Shown: positions 1-7,800 of the stretch, piece after piece
Numbering within the stretch: the first letter of the stretch is position 1
Layout of the letters: each line of letters starts with the position of its first letter
DNA from: Atopobium sp.
Lineage (GTDB): Bacteria > Actinomycetota > Coriobacteriia > Coriobacteriales > Atopobiaceae
Length of the DNA stretch: 22,857 nucleotides
Direction: 5' to 3'
NCBI GenBank assembly: GCA_015259105.1
Contig: JABZGZ010000011.1
Location: 1-22,857, forward strand
Translations under genes and position numbers: made by a program
The notes under the pieces: model-generated
What the model was told of the DNA's origin: nothing
What the model saw: only the letters and a program-made list of their open reading frames with translations
Databases searched by the model: none

Positions 1-3000
1 GTCCTGTTACCATTCAGTATGACAAGAACGGCCTTGCTGTTAGGAAGCTTGACTACACCATCAAGCTGGTCAACAAGTTGGACACGCCACTCACCGACAT
101 TGAGTTCATTGAGGACGTTGCCAACACCGACAACCGCCTCTTCATGACCGCGCTGACCGGCAACCTTGTTGCAGTTGGCCAGCGAGTTGGACTCAACATG
201 GACCAGATCGAGGTCCGCGGTTACAAGGCTGATGGCAGCTACGACATCATTCCCACCAGGGCTAACGGCGCAAACTGGCTCTACCGCGCTGACATGAACT
301 CGGCAAGTCAGCAGCAGTTGCAGTCTTACCTGGACCAGATCAACCAGGGCACGCTTGATCCATCCAATGCTTCCGCTGTGTCTCCTCAGTACAGGAAGAT
401 TGGTATTTACTTCAAGAACGTAACCCTGCAGCCAACCAGCAACATTGACTTCAACATCCAGATGATGTTCATGAATCCATTTGGCGAGGTCTACAGCGAT
501 AGGCCAATCACCAACATCATCAAGGTCAATGCAAACAAAGTTAATACCGACGGCACCAAGACTCCAATGAACTTCTCCGCAAATTGGGATACTCGCTTTA
601 CTCCATTTAGCGAGAAGGTCTGGCTGTCCAAGTCCTCTTGGTACCAGCGCGTTGGTATGCCTGGCGAGCGCTTCAGTGCTCGCGTAGGCTTCGCTTTGAC
701 AGAGCTTTCACCTGCTCGCTACCTTAAGAATCCAACCTTCGTCGATCTTCTCCCCGCCGGCGTTTCTTATGACGAGAACACCTCCGTTTCAGTGGTTGCT
801 GACTCACTGCAGCCTGAGAAGGTTGAGTACATTAGGAACTACAACGAGACCGGTCGCAATGCAGTCAAGATTACCCTTCCATCTGGATACGTGTATCAGT
901 ACGGATCTATGGGTTATGAGATTAGGAACCTGGTAATCAATGACGACATCATTCCTTCTAAGGCCGAGAATGACGTTCTGAACAACAACAATGACGTTTA
1001 CTTCTACGCTACAAACTGGACTCACGGTACTCCAGATGATTTCTCTGGTATGTACAACGCTAGCAACTTTGTTAAGGATGACCTCGACATCAACATGAAT
1101 GGCGTCACTGACGAGACTATTTTGAAGGCAACTGCAAAGGTTCTTGGCAATAACGTTGAGAGTATCCAGTCCGACAAGCACATCCGTAGCCTTGAGCCAA
1201 ACATTGCTGGCGGCGGCGCATTCTACGGTAGGGCATTTACCTCGGCTACTATCATGACTGACTTTGCTGGCGTCACTGATACCAGCGGACTCTTCCAGTA
1301 TCGTCTGAGCATTCGTAACTACTACAACACGCCAATGAATAAGATTCTTATGTATGACGTGTTGCCATATGTGGGCGACGGCAGAAACTCTGCTTTCAGC
1401 AATACACTTCAAGGTCCTATTGAGCTGAAGATTGGCTCAACTGACGTTAGCTCCCAGTACGATATTTACTATCGTACCGATGAGCACCCAGCTCAGAACG
1501 ATATCAACGAGATTAACAGCCCAGAATGGACTAAGACTCCAGCTGACTACACCAAGGTAACGGCAATCAAGATCGTTGGTAAGGATGGCACTATTCTGGC
1601 TCCATACACCGTTCTGTCTGCGGTTCTTACCATGAAGGCACCATTGTATGATCCAAACCTCTCCGAGGCTCTTGCATACAACGACATGAGCGTTATCTAC
1701 AACAACGAAGCAGCTATGCGCCGTACCGAGAAAGTCGCAAACCAGCTTGTTGACATCATGGATGTCAAGGTAGAGAAGAAGTGGCTTGACGCTGACGGCA
1801 ACGCAATTGCCCAGCCAGATGCTACCTCCATTACCGTAAAGCTTCTTGCCGACGGTGTTGATACTGGTAAGACGCTTGACCTTACCGCAGCTAATAACTG
1901 GACTGCTTCGTTTACGCACCTTCGTAAGTACACCGTTGAGACTGACAACGACGGTACCGTCACAAAGACTCCTATCGTCTACACTCTTGAAGAGGTTGGT
2001 ACAGACGCCAATGGTATGGTTACTTACAATGGCAAGAAGTACAAGGTAACTGCTACTTCTGGTCAAGCTGATGAGAACTCTCCAAACGATTCCGTTGCAC
2101 TGAGCGTTACCAACCAACTGCAGCAGGAGAAGGTCTCCGTCTCTGGCAAGAAGCTTTGGGACGACTCTAACGACAACGACGGTAAGCGCCCAGCTTCCAT
2201 TGTTGTCAGGCTTCTCGCAGATGGCGTTGAGGTTCAGCACAAGACTGTTACCGCAGCAGATAACTGGGAGTACACCTTCTCTGACCTGCCTAAGTTCAAT
2301 GGCAATACAGAGATTACCTATACCGTTTCTGAGGATGCTGTACCTGACTACACCACAAGCATCAACGGCTTTGAGATTACAAACCAGCACGCTCCTGAGG
2401 CTTTGAGCATCCCAGTTAAGAAGGTCTGGGTTGACGACAATAATGCTCAGGGTCTGCGTCCTGCTAGTGTCCATGTCAGGCTCTATGCTGACGGCACTCA
2501 GGTGGATGAGTTTGACCTGAATGCAGGTAATAACTGGTCTCACATCTTCAACAGTCTGCCACGTTACACCGCTGGTCACGAGATTGAGTACACCGTTAAG
2601 GAAGATCCAATTGCTCACTACACCACTTCCTATTCTGGCTCTTCAGCTACTGAGCTCACGGTAACCAATACCATTGAGGGCAAGGTTTCTGTTCCAGTAA
2701 CAAAGAAGTGGATTGGTGCACCTGCTGATAGCGTAACTATTCACCTGCTTGCTGATGGTGTTGAGGTAGAGAGCGCAACTCTGACTGCTGCAGATAATTG
2801 GCAGCACACTTTCAGCAACCTTAACCAGTACAACAATGGTGCGCTGATCAACTACACCGTTACCGAAGATGCTGTTGATGGCTACACCTCTCAGATCACT
2901 GGCGATGCTACCAACTACGTGGTAACTAACACCAACATGAAGACTCGCAACATCCCGGTCACCAAGGTCTGGGAGAACAAGGAAGGCGATTCTGCTGAGA

Positions 3001-3362
3001 TTGTCCTGTATCGTGACGGCGTCGAGGTTGATAGGGTAACTATTACCAAGGCTGACGACTGGAAGCACACTTTCAGCAACCTTGAGTTCTATGACAAGAC
3101 TGATGGTCACGAGTATGCCTACACCATCTCCGAGACTCCTATCTCTGGTTACACAACTCAGATTACTGGTAATCAGGATGACGGTTTCACAGTGACCAAC
3201 ACTGCTCCTGTTGTTCCTCCAACCACGCCTCCTACCACCCCAGAGCCTAAGAAGCCAGGTCTTCCTTACACTGGTGACGCTTCAGGTATTGCTTCAATCG
3301 TTGGAGCTGCAGCTCTGTCCCTGAGTGGTCTTGGCATCGCTCTTAGAAGGAAGAACAGCTAA
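1..3362 (+). CDS. Cna_B-repeat surface adhesin, LPYTG-anchored, 5' partial
   Basis: The reading frame is open from the first complete codon at position 3, so the true start and signal peptide lie outside the window; the internal TTG at 78 is not a credible start. The first ~1,750 bases encode a beta-rich extracellular region resembling DUF11/isopeptide-type adhesin modules. Five Cna_B (collagen-binding B-type) domains follow at about 1761-2129, 2130-2400, 2403-2680, 2682-2936 and 2940-3210. Each begins with a K-x-W type strand (EKKW, GKKLW, VKKVW, TKKW, TKVW), continues with L(L/Y)ADG(V/T) or YRDGV and N-NW or D-NW, and ends in (V/I)TN(T/Q). In this family such domains form Lys-Asn isopeptide bonds and act as a rigid stalk. 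A Pro/Thr-rich wall-spanning stretch precedes LPYTG (3261-3275), a hydrophobic segment and the charged tail RRKNS, a complete sortase signal. Function inferred: adhesion or pilus-like stalk. Ligand unknown. Confidence 0.9.
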   Translation, partial: PVTIQYDKNGLAVRKLDYTIKLVNKLDTPLTDIEFIEDVANTDNRLFMTALTGNLVAVGQRVGLNMDQIEVRGYKADGSYDIIPTRANGANWLYRADMNSASQQQLQSYLDQINQGTLDPSNASAVSPQYRKIGIYFKNVTLQPTSNIDFNIQMMFMNPFGEVYSDRPITNIIKVNANKVNTDGTKTPMNFSANWDTRFTPFSEKVWLSKSSWYQRVGMPGERFSARVGFALTELSPARYLKNPTFVDLLPAGVSYDENTSVSVVADSLQPEKVEYIRNYNETGRNAVKITLPSGYVYQYGSMGYEIRNLVINDDIIPSKAENDVLNNNNDVYFYATNWTHGTPDDFSGMYNASNFVKDDLDINMNGVTDETILKATAKVLGNNVESIQSDKHIRSLEPNIAGGGAFYGRAFTSATIMTDFAGVTDTSGLFQYRLSIRNYYNTPMNKILMYDVLPYVGDGRNSAFSNTLQGPIELKIGSTDVSSQYDIYYRTDEHPAQNDINEINSPEWTKTPADYTKVTAIKIVGKDGTILAPYTVLSAVLTMKAPLYDPNLSEALAYNDMSVIYNNEAAMRRTEKVANQLVDIMDVKVEKKWLDADGNAIAQPDATSITVKLLADGVDTGKTLDLTAANNWTASFTHLRKYTVETDNDGTVTKTPIVYTLEEVGTDANGMVTYNGKKYKVTATSGQADENSPNDSVALSVTNQLQQEKVSVSGKKLWDDSNDNDGKRPASIVVRLLADGVEVQHKTVTAADNWEYTFSDLPKFNGNTEITYTVSEDAVPDYTTSINGFEITNQHAPEALSIPVKKVWVDDNNAQGLRPASVHVRLYADGTQVDEFDLNAGNNWSHIFNSLPRYTAGHEIEYTVKEDPIAHYTTSYSGSSATELTVTNTIEGKVSVPVTKKWIGAPADSVTIHLLADGVEVESATLTAADNWQHTFSNLNQYNNGALINYTVTEDAVDGYTSQITGDATNYVVTNTNMKTRNIPVTKVWENKEGDSAEIVLYRDGVEVDRVTITKADDWKHTFSNLEFYDKTDGHEYAYTISETPISGYTTQITGNQDDGFTVTNTAPVVPPTTPPTTPEPKKPGLPYTGDASGIASIVGAAALSLSGLGIALRRKNS

Positions 3363-3394
3363 GAGCTAGAGTTCCAAACTCGCTGATCGCGATT

Positions 3395-3429
3395 AAAACA
3401 GGCTCCTGGTAAACCAGGAGCCTGTTTTT
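3395..3429 (+). terminator. Factor-independent terminator after the LPYTG adhesin
   Basis: The arms 3395-3409 and 3414-3428 are a perfect 15-bp inverted repeat around the loop TAAA, with A-runs on the left and T-runs on the right. It lies 33 bases after the adhesin stop codon. The symmetric A/T ends would let it work in both directions. Confidence 0.9.
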
Positions 3430-3430
3430 G

Positions 3431-3580
3431 TGTAGCTCGGCAAAACCAGTCAGGGCCATCCAAGCCGCCAAGGTTGCCAAGGCCACCAAGTCCACCAAGG
3501 TCGCCGTATGTGGAGCACAGAACCATGTAGCCATACCGCTTTCCTGGTGTTTTGCAAAGTTCCCACTCCCACTTCAACAC
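3431..3580 (-). other. Open stretch encoding a Gly-Leu-rich peptide, possible small ORF or gene relic
   Basis: On the - strand a frame is open from a GTG at 3580 through the adhesin terminator to 3359. Its first ~45 residues look protein-like: a Trp/Tyr/Cys-containing start with KTPGKRYGYMVLCSTYGD, then a Gly-Leu repeat (GGLGGLGNLGGLDG) arising from repeated CCAAGG/CCACCAAGG DNA. There is no convincing Shine-Dalgarno sequence upstream of the GTG, and the 3' part runs through the terminator hairpin, so an intact functional gene is doubtful. It may be the decayed end of a glycine-rich surface protein or chance coding potential in a repeat. It abuts the inverted-repeat element starting at 3586. 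I do not recognise the family. Confidence 0.25.
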
Positions 3581-3585
3581 TAAGT

Positions 3586-3732
3586 GGTAAAAAACCCGTT
3601 TAGTTGGGGGTTACATTTTTCTGCATACGCGTTTGCCCAGGAAAAACTTTTAACTATGGTAAAAAATGCGTTTAGTTGGGCATCAAATAACGAAATTTCA
3701 ATTTTCATCCCCAACTAAACGGGTTTTTTACC
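3586..3732. repeat. Three-copy 23-24 bp repeat: perfect inverted pair with a direct copy between
   Basis: Copy 1 (3586-3609) and copy 3 (3709-3732) are exact reverse complements over 24 bases; the core is CGTTTAGTTGGGG on the + strand of copy 1. Copy 2 (3658-3680) is a direct repeat of copy 1 with two changes (CC to TG in the A-run/CGTTTAG junction). The whole unit is about 147 bases in a gene-free gap. It could be a miniature element with terminal inverted repeats, a cluster of operators, or a structured RNA in which copies 1 and 2 compete to pair with copy 3. No flanking target duplication is visible and no open frame sits inside. Confidence 0.8.
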
Positions 3733-3965
3733 TTTTTGAGGCCTAAAATCGGTACCCTAAAATTGCTGTATTCACGATTATGAATAAACAGACTCAGTTA
3801 TACAGGAATCAATTTGATCGAGCGGTTTTAACGGATCTGGCAACGCTAAGTTATCCTCATCCGCCGAAAAATGAGCAAGCAGCAAAGAATCATCAAGCAA
3901 CGCGATATAATTTTAGGTAGTTCGTGGTTATTTCCTGTACTGCAAAACGTGGAGGTAAAAGGCTT
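3733..3965 (+). promoter_or_regulatory. Leader region of the 258-aa gene, with a TATAAT box
   Basis: A perfect TATAAT lies at 3906-3911, about 55 bases before the ATG of the next gene, but no good -35 hexamer is seen 16-18 bases upstream. A 46-codon frame (ATG 3780 to TAG 3918) also occupies this stretch; it lacks a Shine-Dalgarno sequence and resembles nothing I recognise, so I treat it as leader rather than a gene. Promoter assignment is tentative. Confidence 0.35.
3951..3956 (+). promoter_or_regulatory. Ribosome binding site GGAGGT fixing the start at 3966
   Basis: GGAGGT lies nine bases before ATG 3966. The longer open frame beginning at a GTG at 3924 has no such site, so the ATG at 3966 is the better start. 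Confidence 0.75.
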
Positions 3966-4742
3966 ATGAGAAGCATTTTTGAGGATCGACAAGTATCAAT
4001 TAAGTGCGACGACAAATATTCTTATACCGTCACCAAAGACGGCTTGGCTTATGTCCCAGGTAACGGTAAGCCAGAGGTTAAGGTCCTGTTTGCAGAGGTC
4101 GGTTCAACCTTTTTGCTGAACTATTGCAGCTCAAACGGCCCTTACGAGATTACCTTTAAGGACAACGAAGGCCACAACCTCGTTAGCATTGACACAGATT
4201 TAAAGCTCCGCGAATTTGGACATAATATCCTGGATACTAAGACTATCATCCTCGCTTTTGCAGCTAATAAACTTACTACCGAGTTCCCCAATAACCTTGA
4301 TACGTTAAACACCAAGCTCGGGTTTAGCCTCAAAGAGAAAAAGATTACTATCGCAGATGGCGTGATTTCTGGCGCAAAGCATCAGGTCAAGCTTTCTGAC
4401 ATTCGCCGAGTTCAGTGTGTCGCAGGCGGCGCACTCAACAACCTCTTTGTCTTCACTAAAGAAAAGGGCGGCTTCTTTGATAGGGCGGACATTGTAGTTC
4501 CTGTCAACGAGCTCACAGTACCTATTCTTGAAGCAGCAATGAGAAGAAATACTGGTCACGGAATCGATTTCACTAGGGGCAATGGCTTCGACCAGCCAAA
4601 TAGCAACTTCATTATTATTCGCTATCTGGACTCCAGTTTCTTTGAGACCGCTCCTGGCGTCTTCAAGGAGGACTGGCAGAAGGATGCCTACGAGTTTGTT
4701 AAGTCCTTCGGTTATGACCTTCAAACCATGCTAGGGGAGTAA
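3966..4742 (+). CDS. Conserved-looking hypothetical protein, 258 aa, cytoplasmic
   Basis: I do not recognise this family with confidence. The protein has no signal peptide, no membrane segment and no sorting signal, so it should be cytoplasmic. It alternates beta-like strands (SIKCDDKYSYTVTKDG, KITIADGVISGAKHQVKLSD) with few helices, and ends in a helical DWQKDAYEFVKSFGYDLQTML stretch. The segment around residues 125-175, where a strand is followed by KLSDIRRVQ and then LFVFTKEKGGF, is reminiscent of PH-like lipid or protein-binding folds, but that is only an impression. The start at ATG 3966 is supported by GGAGGT. The gene is isolated as its own transcription unit: a long leader with repeats upstream and a bidirectional terminator downstream. 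It sits between two surface-protein units that converge on it, but a role with them is not shown. Confidence 0.75.
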   Translation: MRSIFEDRQVSIKCDDKYSYTVTKDGLAYVPGNGKPEVKVLFAEVGSTFLLNYCSSNGPYEITFKDNEGHNLVSIDTDLKLREFGHNILDTKTIILAFAANKLTTEFPNNLDTLNTKLGFSLKEKKITIADGVISGAKHQVKLSDIRRVQCVAGGALNNLFVFTKEKGGFFDRADIVVPVNELTVPILEAAMRRNTGHGIDFTRGNGFDQPNSNFIIIRYLDSSFFETAPGVFKEDWQKDAYEFVKSFGYDLQTMLGE

Positions 4743-4771
4743 CTCCTGGCGAGAAAAACGTCTTGTCCAAG

Positions 4772-4808
4772 AAAAACAGCCGCCCTCTTGTGAAGGCGGC
4801 TGTTTTTG
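4772..4808. terminator. Bidirectional terminator between convergent genes
   Basis: The arms 4772-4784 and 4795-4807 (AAAAACAGCCGCC and its complement) form a 13-bp perfect stem with a 10-base loop, with an A-run on one side and a T-run on the other. It serves the 258-aa gene on the + strand and the LPDTG surface-protein gene on the - strand, whose stop codon is at 4840. Confidence 0.9.
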
Positions 4809-4839
4809 TGTGCGAGAAGATCGCTCTAGCAGTTGGGTC

Positions 4840-7800
4840 TTACTTCTGCTTGCGGGCCCTTAGCGCAAAGCCGAGAGCGGTGATGCCAGAAGCAACCATT
4901 CCAACAGAAGCAATCACAAGCTCAGCGACATCGCCGGTGTCTGGCAAAACGCGCTTCTTCTTGGTCTTAGAAGGCTTGTGTGGATCAGGGCTAGGTGTTG
5001 GCTCAGGCTCTGGGGTTGGTTTAGGCTCAGGTGTTGGCTGAGGCTCAGGCTCTGGATAGTCGTTGGTGAAGACCAGAGGAGGTGTGCTGTTGCACTCACA
5101 CTGGTCAACCTCAGTGACAGTTCCATCTTCGGCAGTCTTAGTAATGTGATAGGTGAAATCAAGCTCGCCATCATCATTCTTGAAGACAGTGTAGGTGAGG
5201 GTATAGACAGACTTGTCATAAGTCACCCTCTGATTAGTACCGGTGACCTCTTTGATGGTGTAGACATAGGTGCCAGGCTGAGTAAAGACTAGCTCACCGA
5301 AGTTATTATCGCCAGAAACTGCAACAGAAGTCTCAACAGTATCTGTTGTTGCGTTGTTTGGCATTGGGTAGGAAGGATCGTCACGGGTGAGAGTGAACTT
5401 GAAGATATCCTGGGTTGTTGCGGTGCGTGGATTGCCACCGTTGTCATCAGGGAGAACTGATGGATAGTCGGTTGGAGTATCTGGAGCATCACCAGTAACA
5501 ACCTTCTGGATAACTGGATAGTCCCTAGCAGGAAGTGGATCAGGATAGACGTTAGTAAAGACGGCCCCTGGTGCATCGTTATACTCGCCAAGGTCAACGG
5601 TGGTAACGTTTCCGTCCTCGTCAGTCTTGGTCATAGTGCGCTTTGCCTCAAGCTGGCCAGTGCCATCGTCAGTTACGTGGTAGGTAACGGTGTAGACGCT
5701 CTGATCGTACTGGATGTTCTGGGTGCCGGTGACCTCTTTGATGGTGTACACGTAGGTACCAGGCTGAGTGAAAGTGATGTTGTGGAATACGGCGTCGCCA
5801 CCAAGAAGTCTGCGGGTACGAGCGGTGTTGCCGGTGGTTCCCTCAGGCATTGGGCTGGATGGATCGAGGCGTGTCATCTCAAAGATAAAGACGTTAGGAG
5901 CATCGCTCTCGTCTTCTGAGCCATTTGCCAGGAAGTTGTTGATGAGGCTCTCGGCAAGACTGTCACTTATGACGCCGTCGGCGCTTGCAGTATCCGCTGC
6001 GCTAATGTCGCTCGCACTCAGGTAAGAATTAATCAGAGATGCAGGTGAAGGCTGTCCAGGTATAGGAACAATTGGGTAATCGCCCTCAACGATCTTGGTA
6101 ACGGATGGCGTCACAATGGTAGGCCTGACATTGTAGACATTTACCAGCGACTGAGTGGCGGTGTACTGCTCGACGCGAGAAATACTGCTTCTAGTTGAAA
6201 CGTAGGAATTAGGAACGTTCTCGGTGATGGTGTACGAAACAGTATCAGCAGCAGTATTGTCTACGTACTTACGAAGGCCCTTGTAGACGATGGTGTAGGT
6301 GTTATCGCCATTATCGGTAACCTCAGGCGCAATGGTGTGGGTATCAAGGTGCTTATCGTTAGAGAGAACCAGATTGTTAGCACCAAAGTCAGTTGTGGAT
6401 GGACGCTTACCAGCTGCATTGTTGTTATCGTCCCAGACCTTATTGATCTTGAGGTCAATGCCTGCATAGCTCAGAGCGTGAGTAGAGAGGGTACGAGTGG
6501 AGTGGTTACCAGCAATGTCGTAGTCAAGAACGCTACTGAATACACTGCGCTTACCGTCGTAGGAAGCATCTACGTTATCGGCAACCTTGTACGTAACGTC
6601 AGCAAAGCCGCCGCTATTTGCGTCAAGTGCCTGAGTTGAAGTAAACAGCACCATGTCAGCCTCAGCAGGATTGGTGACTACGGTGTAGTCGCCAGGCTGT
6701 GGAGCATGGTTTGCAGTGTAGGTAACACCAGGGTTCAGCTTGATGTACTGGTAAGAGAAGTTGGAAGAAGAACTTACGCCTTCAAGTGTAAGAGGAAGCT
6801 GAGTTGCACCTTCTGGATTGATGCCAGCACCGCGGTCTGCAGACTTGGAGAGCAAAGGAACAAATAGCTGCGTGGTATTTGCAGTGTTACCGGTGTTATT
6901 GCGGACAGCAATGTGAACAGTTGCGGTGTCTCCACGCTGCATAACAGGGGTGGTTGCGCCTGGATTAGCGGAGTCGTAGGTGTAGTCAGTAACGGTTCCA
7001 GAGATAACGTCCTTTACAGAAAGGGTAGATGCAGCGGCAATTGCAGATGCCTGTGCAATGTTGATACCAGGGCGCTCGGAGAGAGAAACCATGGTCTCGC
7101 CAGAGTTGACGCTGTTGCCAAACAGGCTGGTGTACTGGGAAGTGTTCCAGTTGCTGCGGTCCCAGTGCTCAGACTTAATTTGAGCACCAATCTCCTTGAA
7201 GTCTTTGGTGGTAATGCCAACAAAGTCATTGATGTGATAGATGCCCTTGCCTGCAAGATCAGTGGTGTGGACATCCATGCTCAGAGTCATGTTCTTGCTG
7301 GTAAAGTCTGGCTGATACTGGCCGCGAGTCTCGTCGCCAACATCAATGGTGTACTTCCAAACCTTAACAGCTACGCCGTCCTTATCGTACGTTCCTACAA
7401 ACTCAGGAGCACTGAGCGTGCCGTTAGAAACGGTGAGGTTGCTGTAAGTGAAGCCCTCAGGCATGATGACGTAGAGCACTGGCTCCTGAAGAGGGTTCCA
7501 GTCCCAGTTTGCGTCGTCGATGCGACCAGAAATCTTGAAGGTCTCGCCGCCGTTAATCTGGGTCTTATCGATGCTACCAACGCCGTTAAGAACCTTAGGT
7601 GCGCCGGACTTAGCGGTCAGCGTAACGCCTGCGTCAGGAGTGGTACCGGTGTCGTAGAGCTTGACGTTAGTGACAACGTCGGCGTTAGTGCCCTTCTTCC
7701 AAGAGCCGTAAACGCCGTTGGAGATGTAGCTCCAGCCATAGTACTCGTCAGTGACATGCTTGTTGTTTGGATTCCATGTATCGAGAAGATCGCTCATTGG

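Noticed and set aside
1437..2618. 393-codon open frame on the - strand inside the Cna_B adhesin
   Set aside because: It is antisense to a clear coding region and its translation shows no domain, signal or ribosome site; it follows from the codon bias of the sense gene.
3586..3732. CRISPR array
   Set aside because: There are only three copies, one of them inverted, with unequal spacers and no cas genes.
3780..3920. 46-codon ATG frame in the leader of the 258-aa gene
   Set aside because: There is no Shine-Dalgarno sequence, it overlaps the TATAAT box at its end, and the peptide is not recognised; a frame this short is expected by chance.
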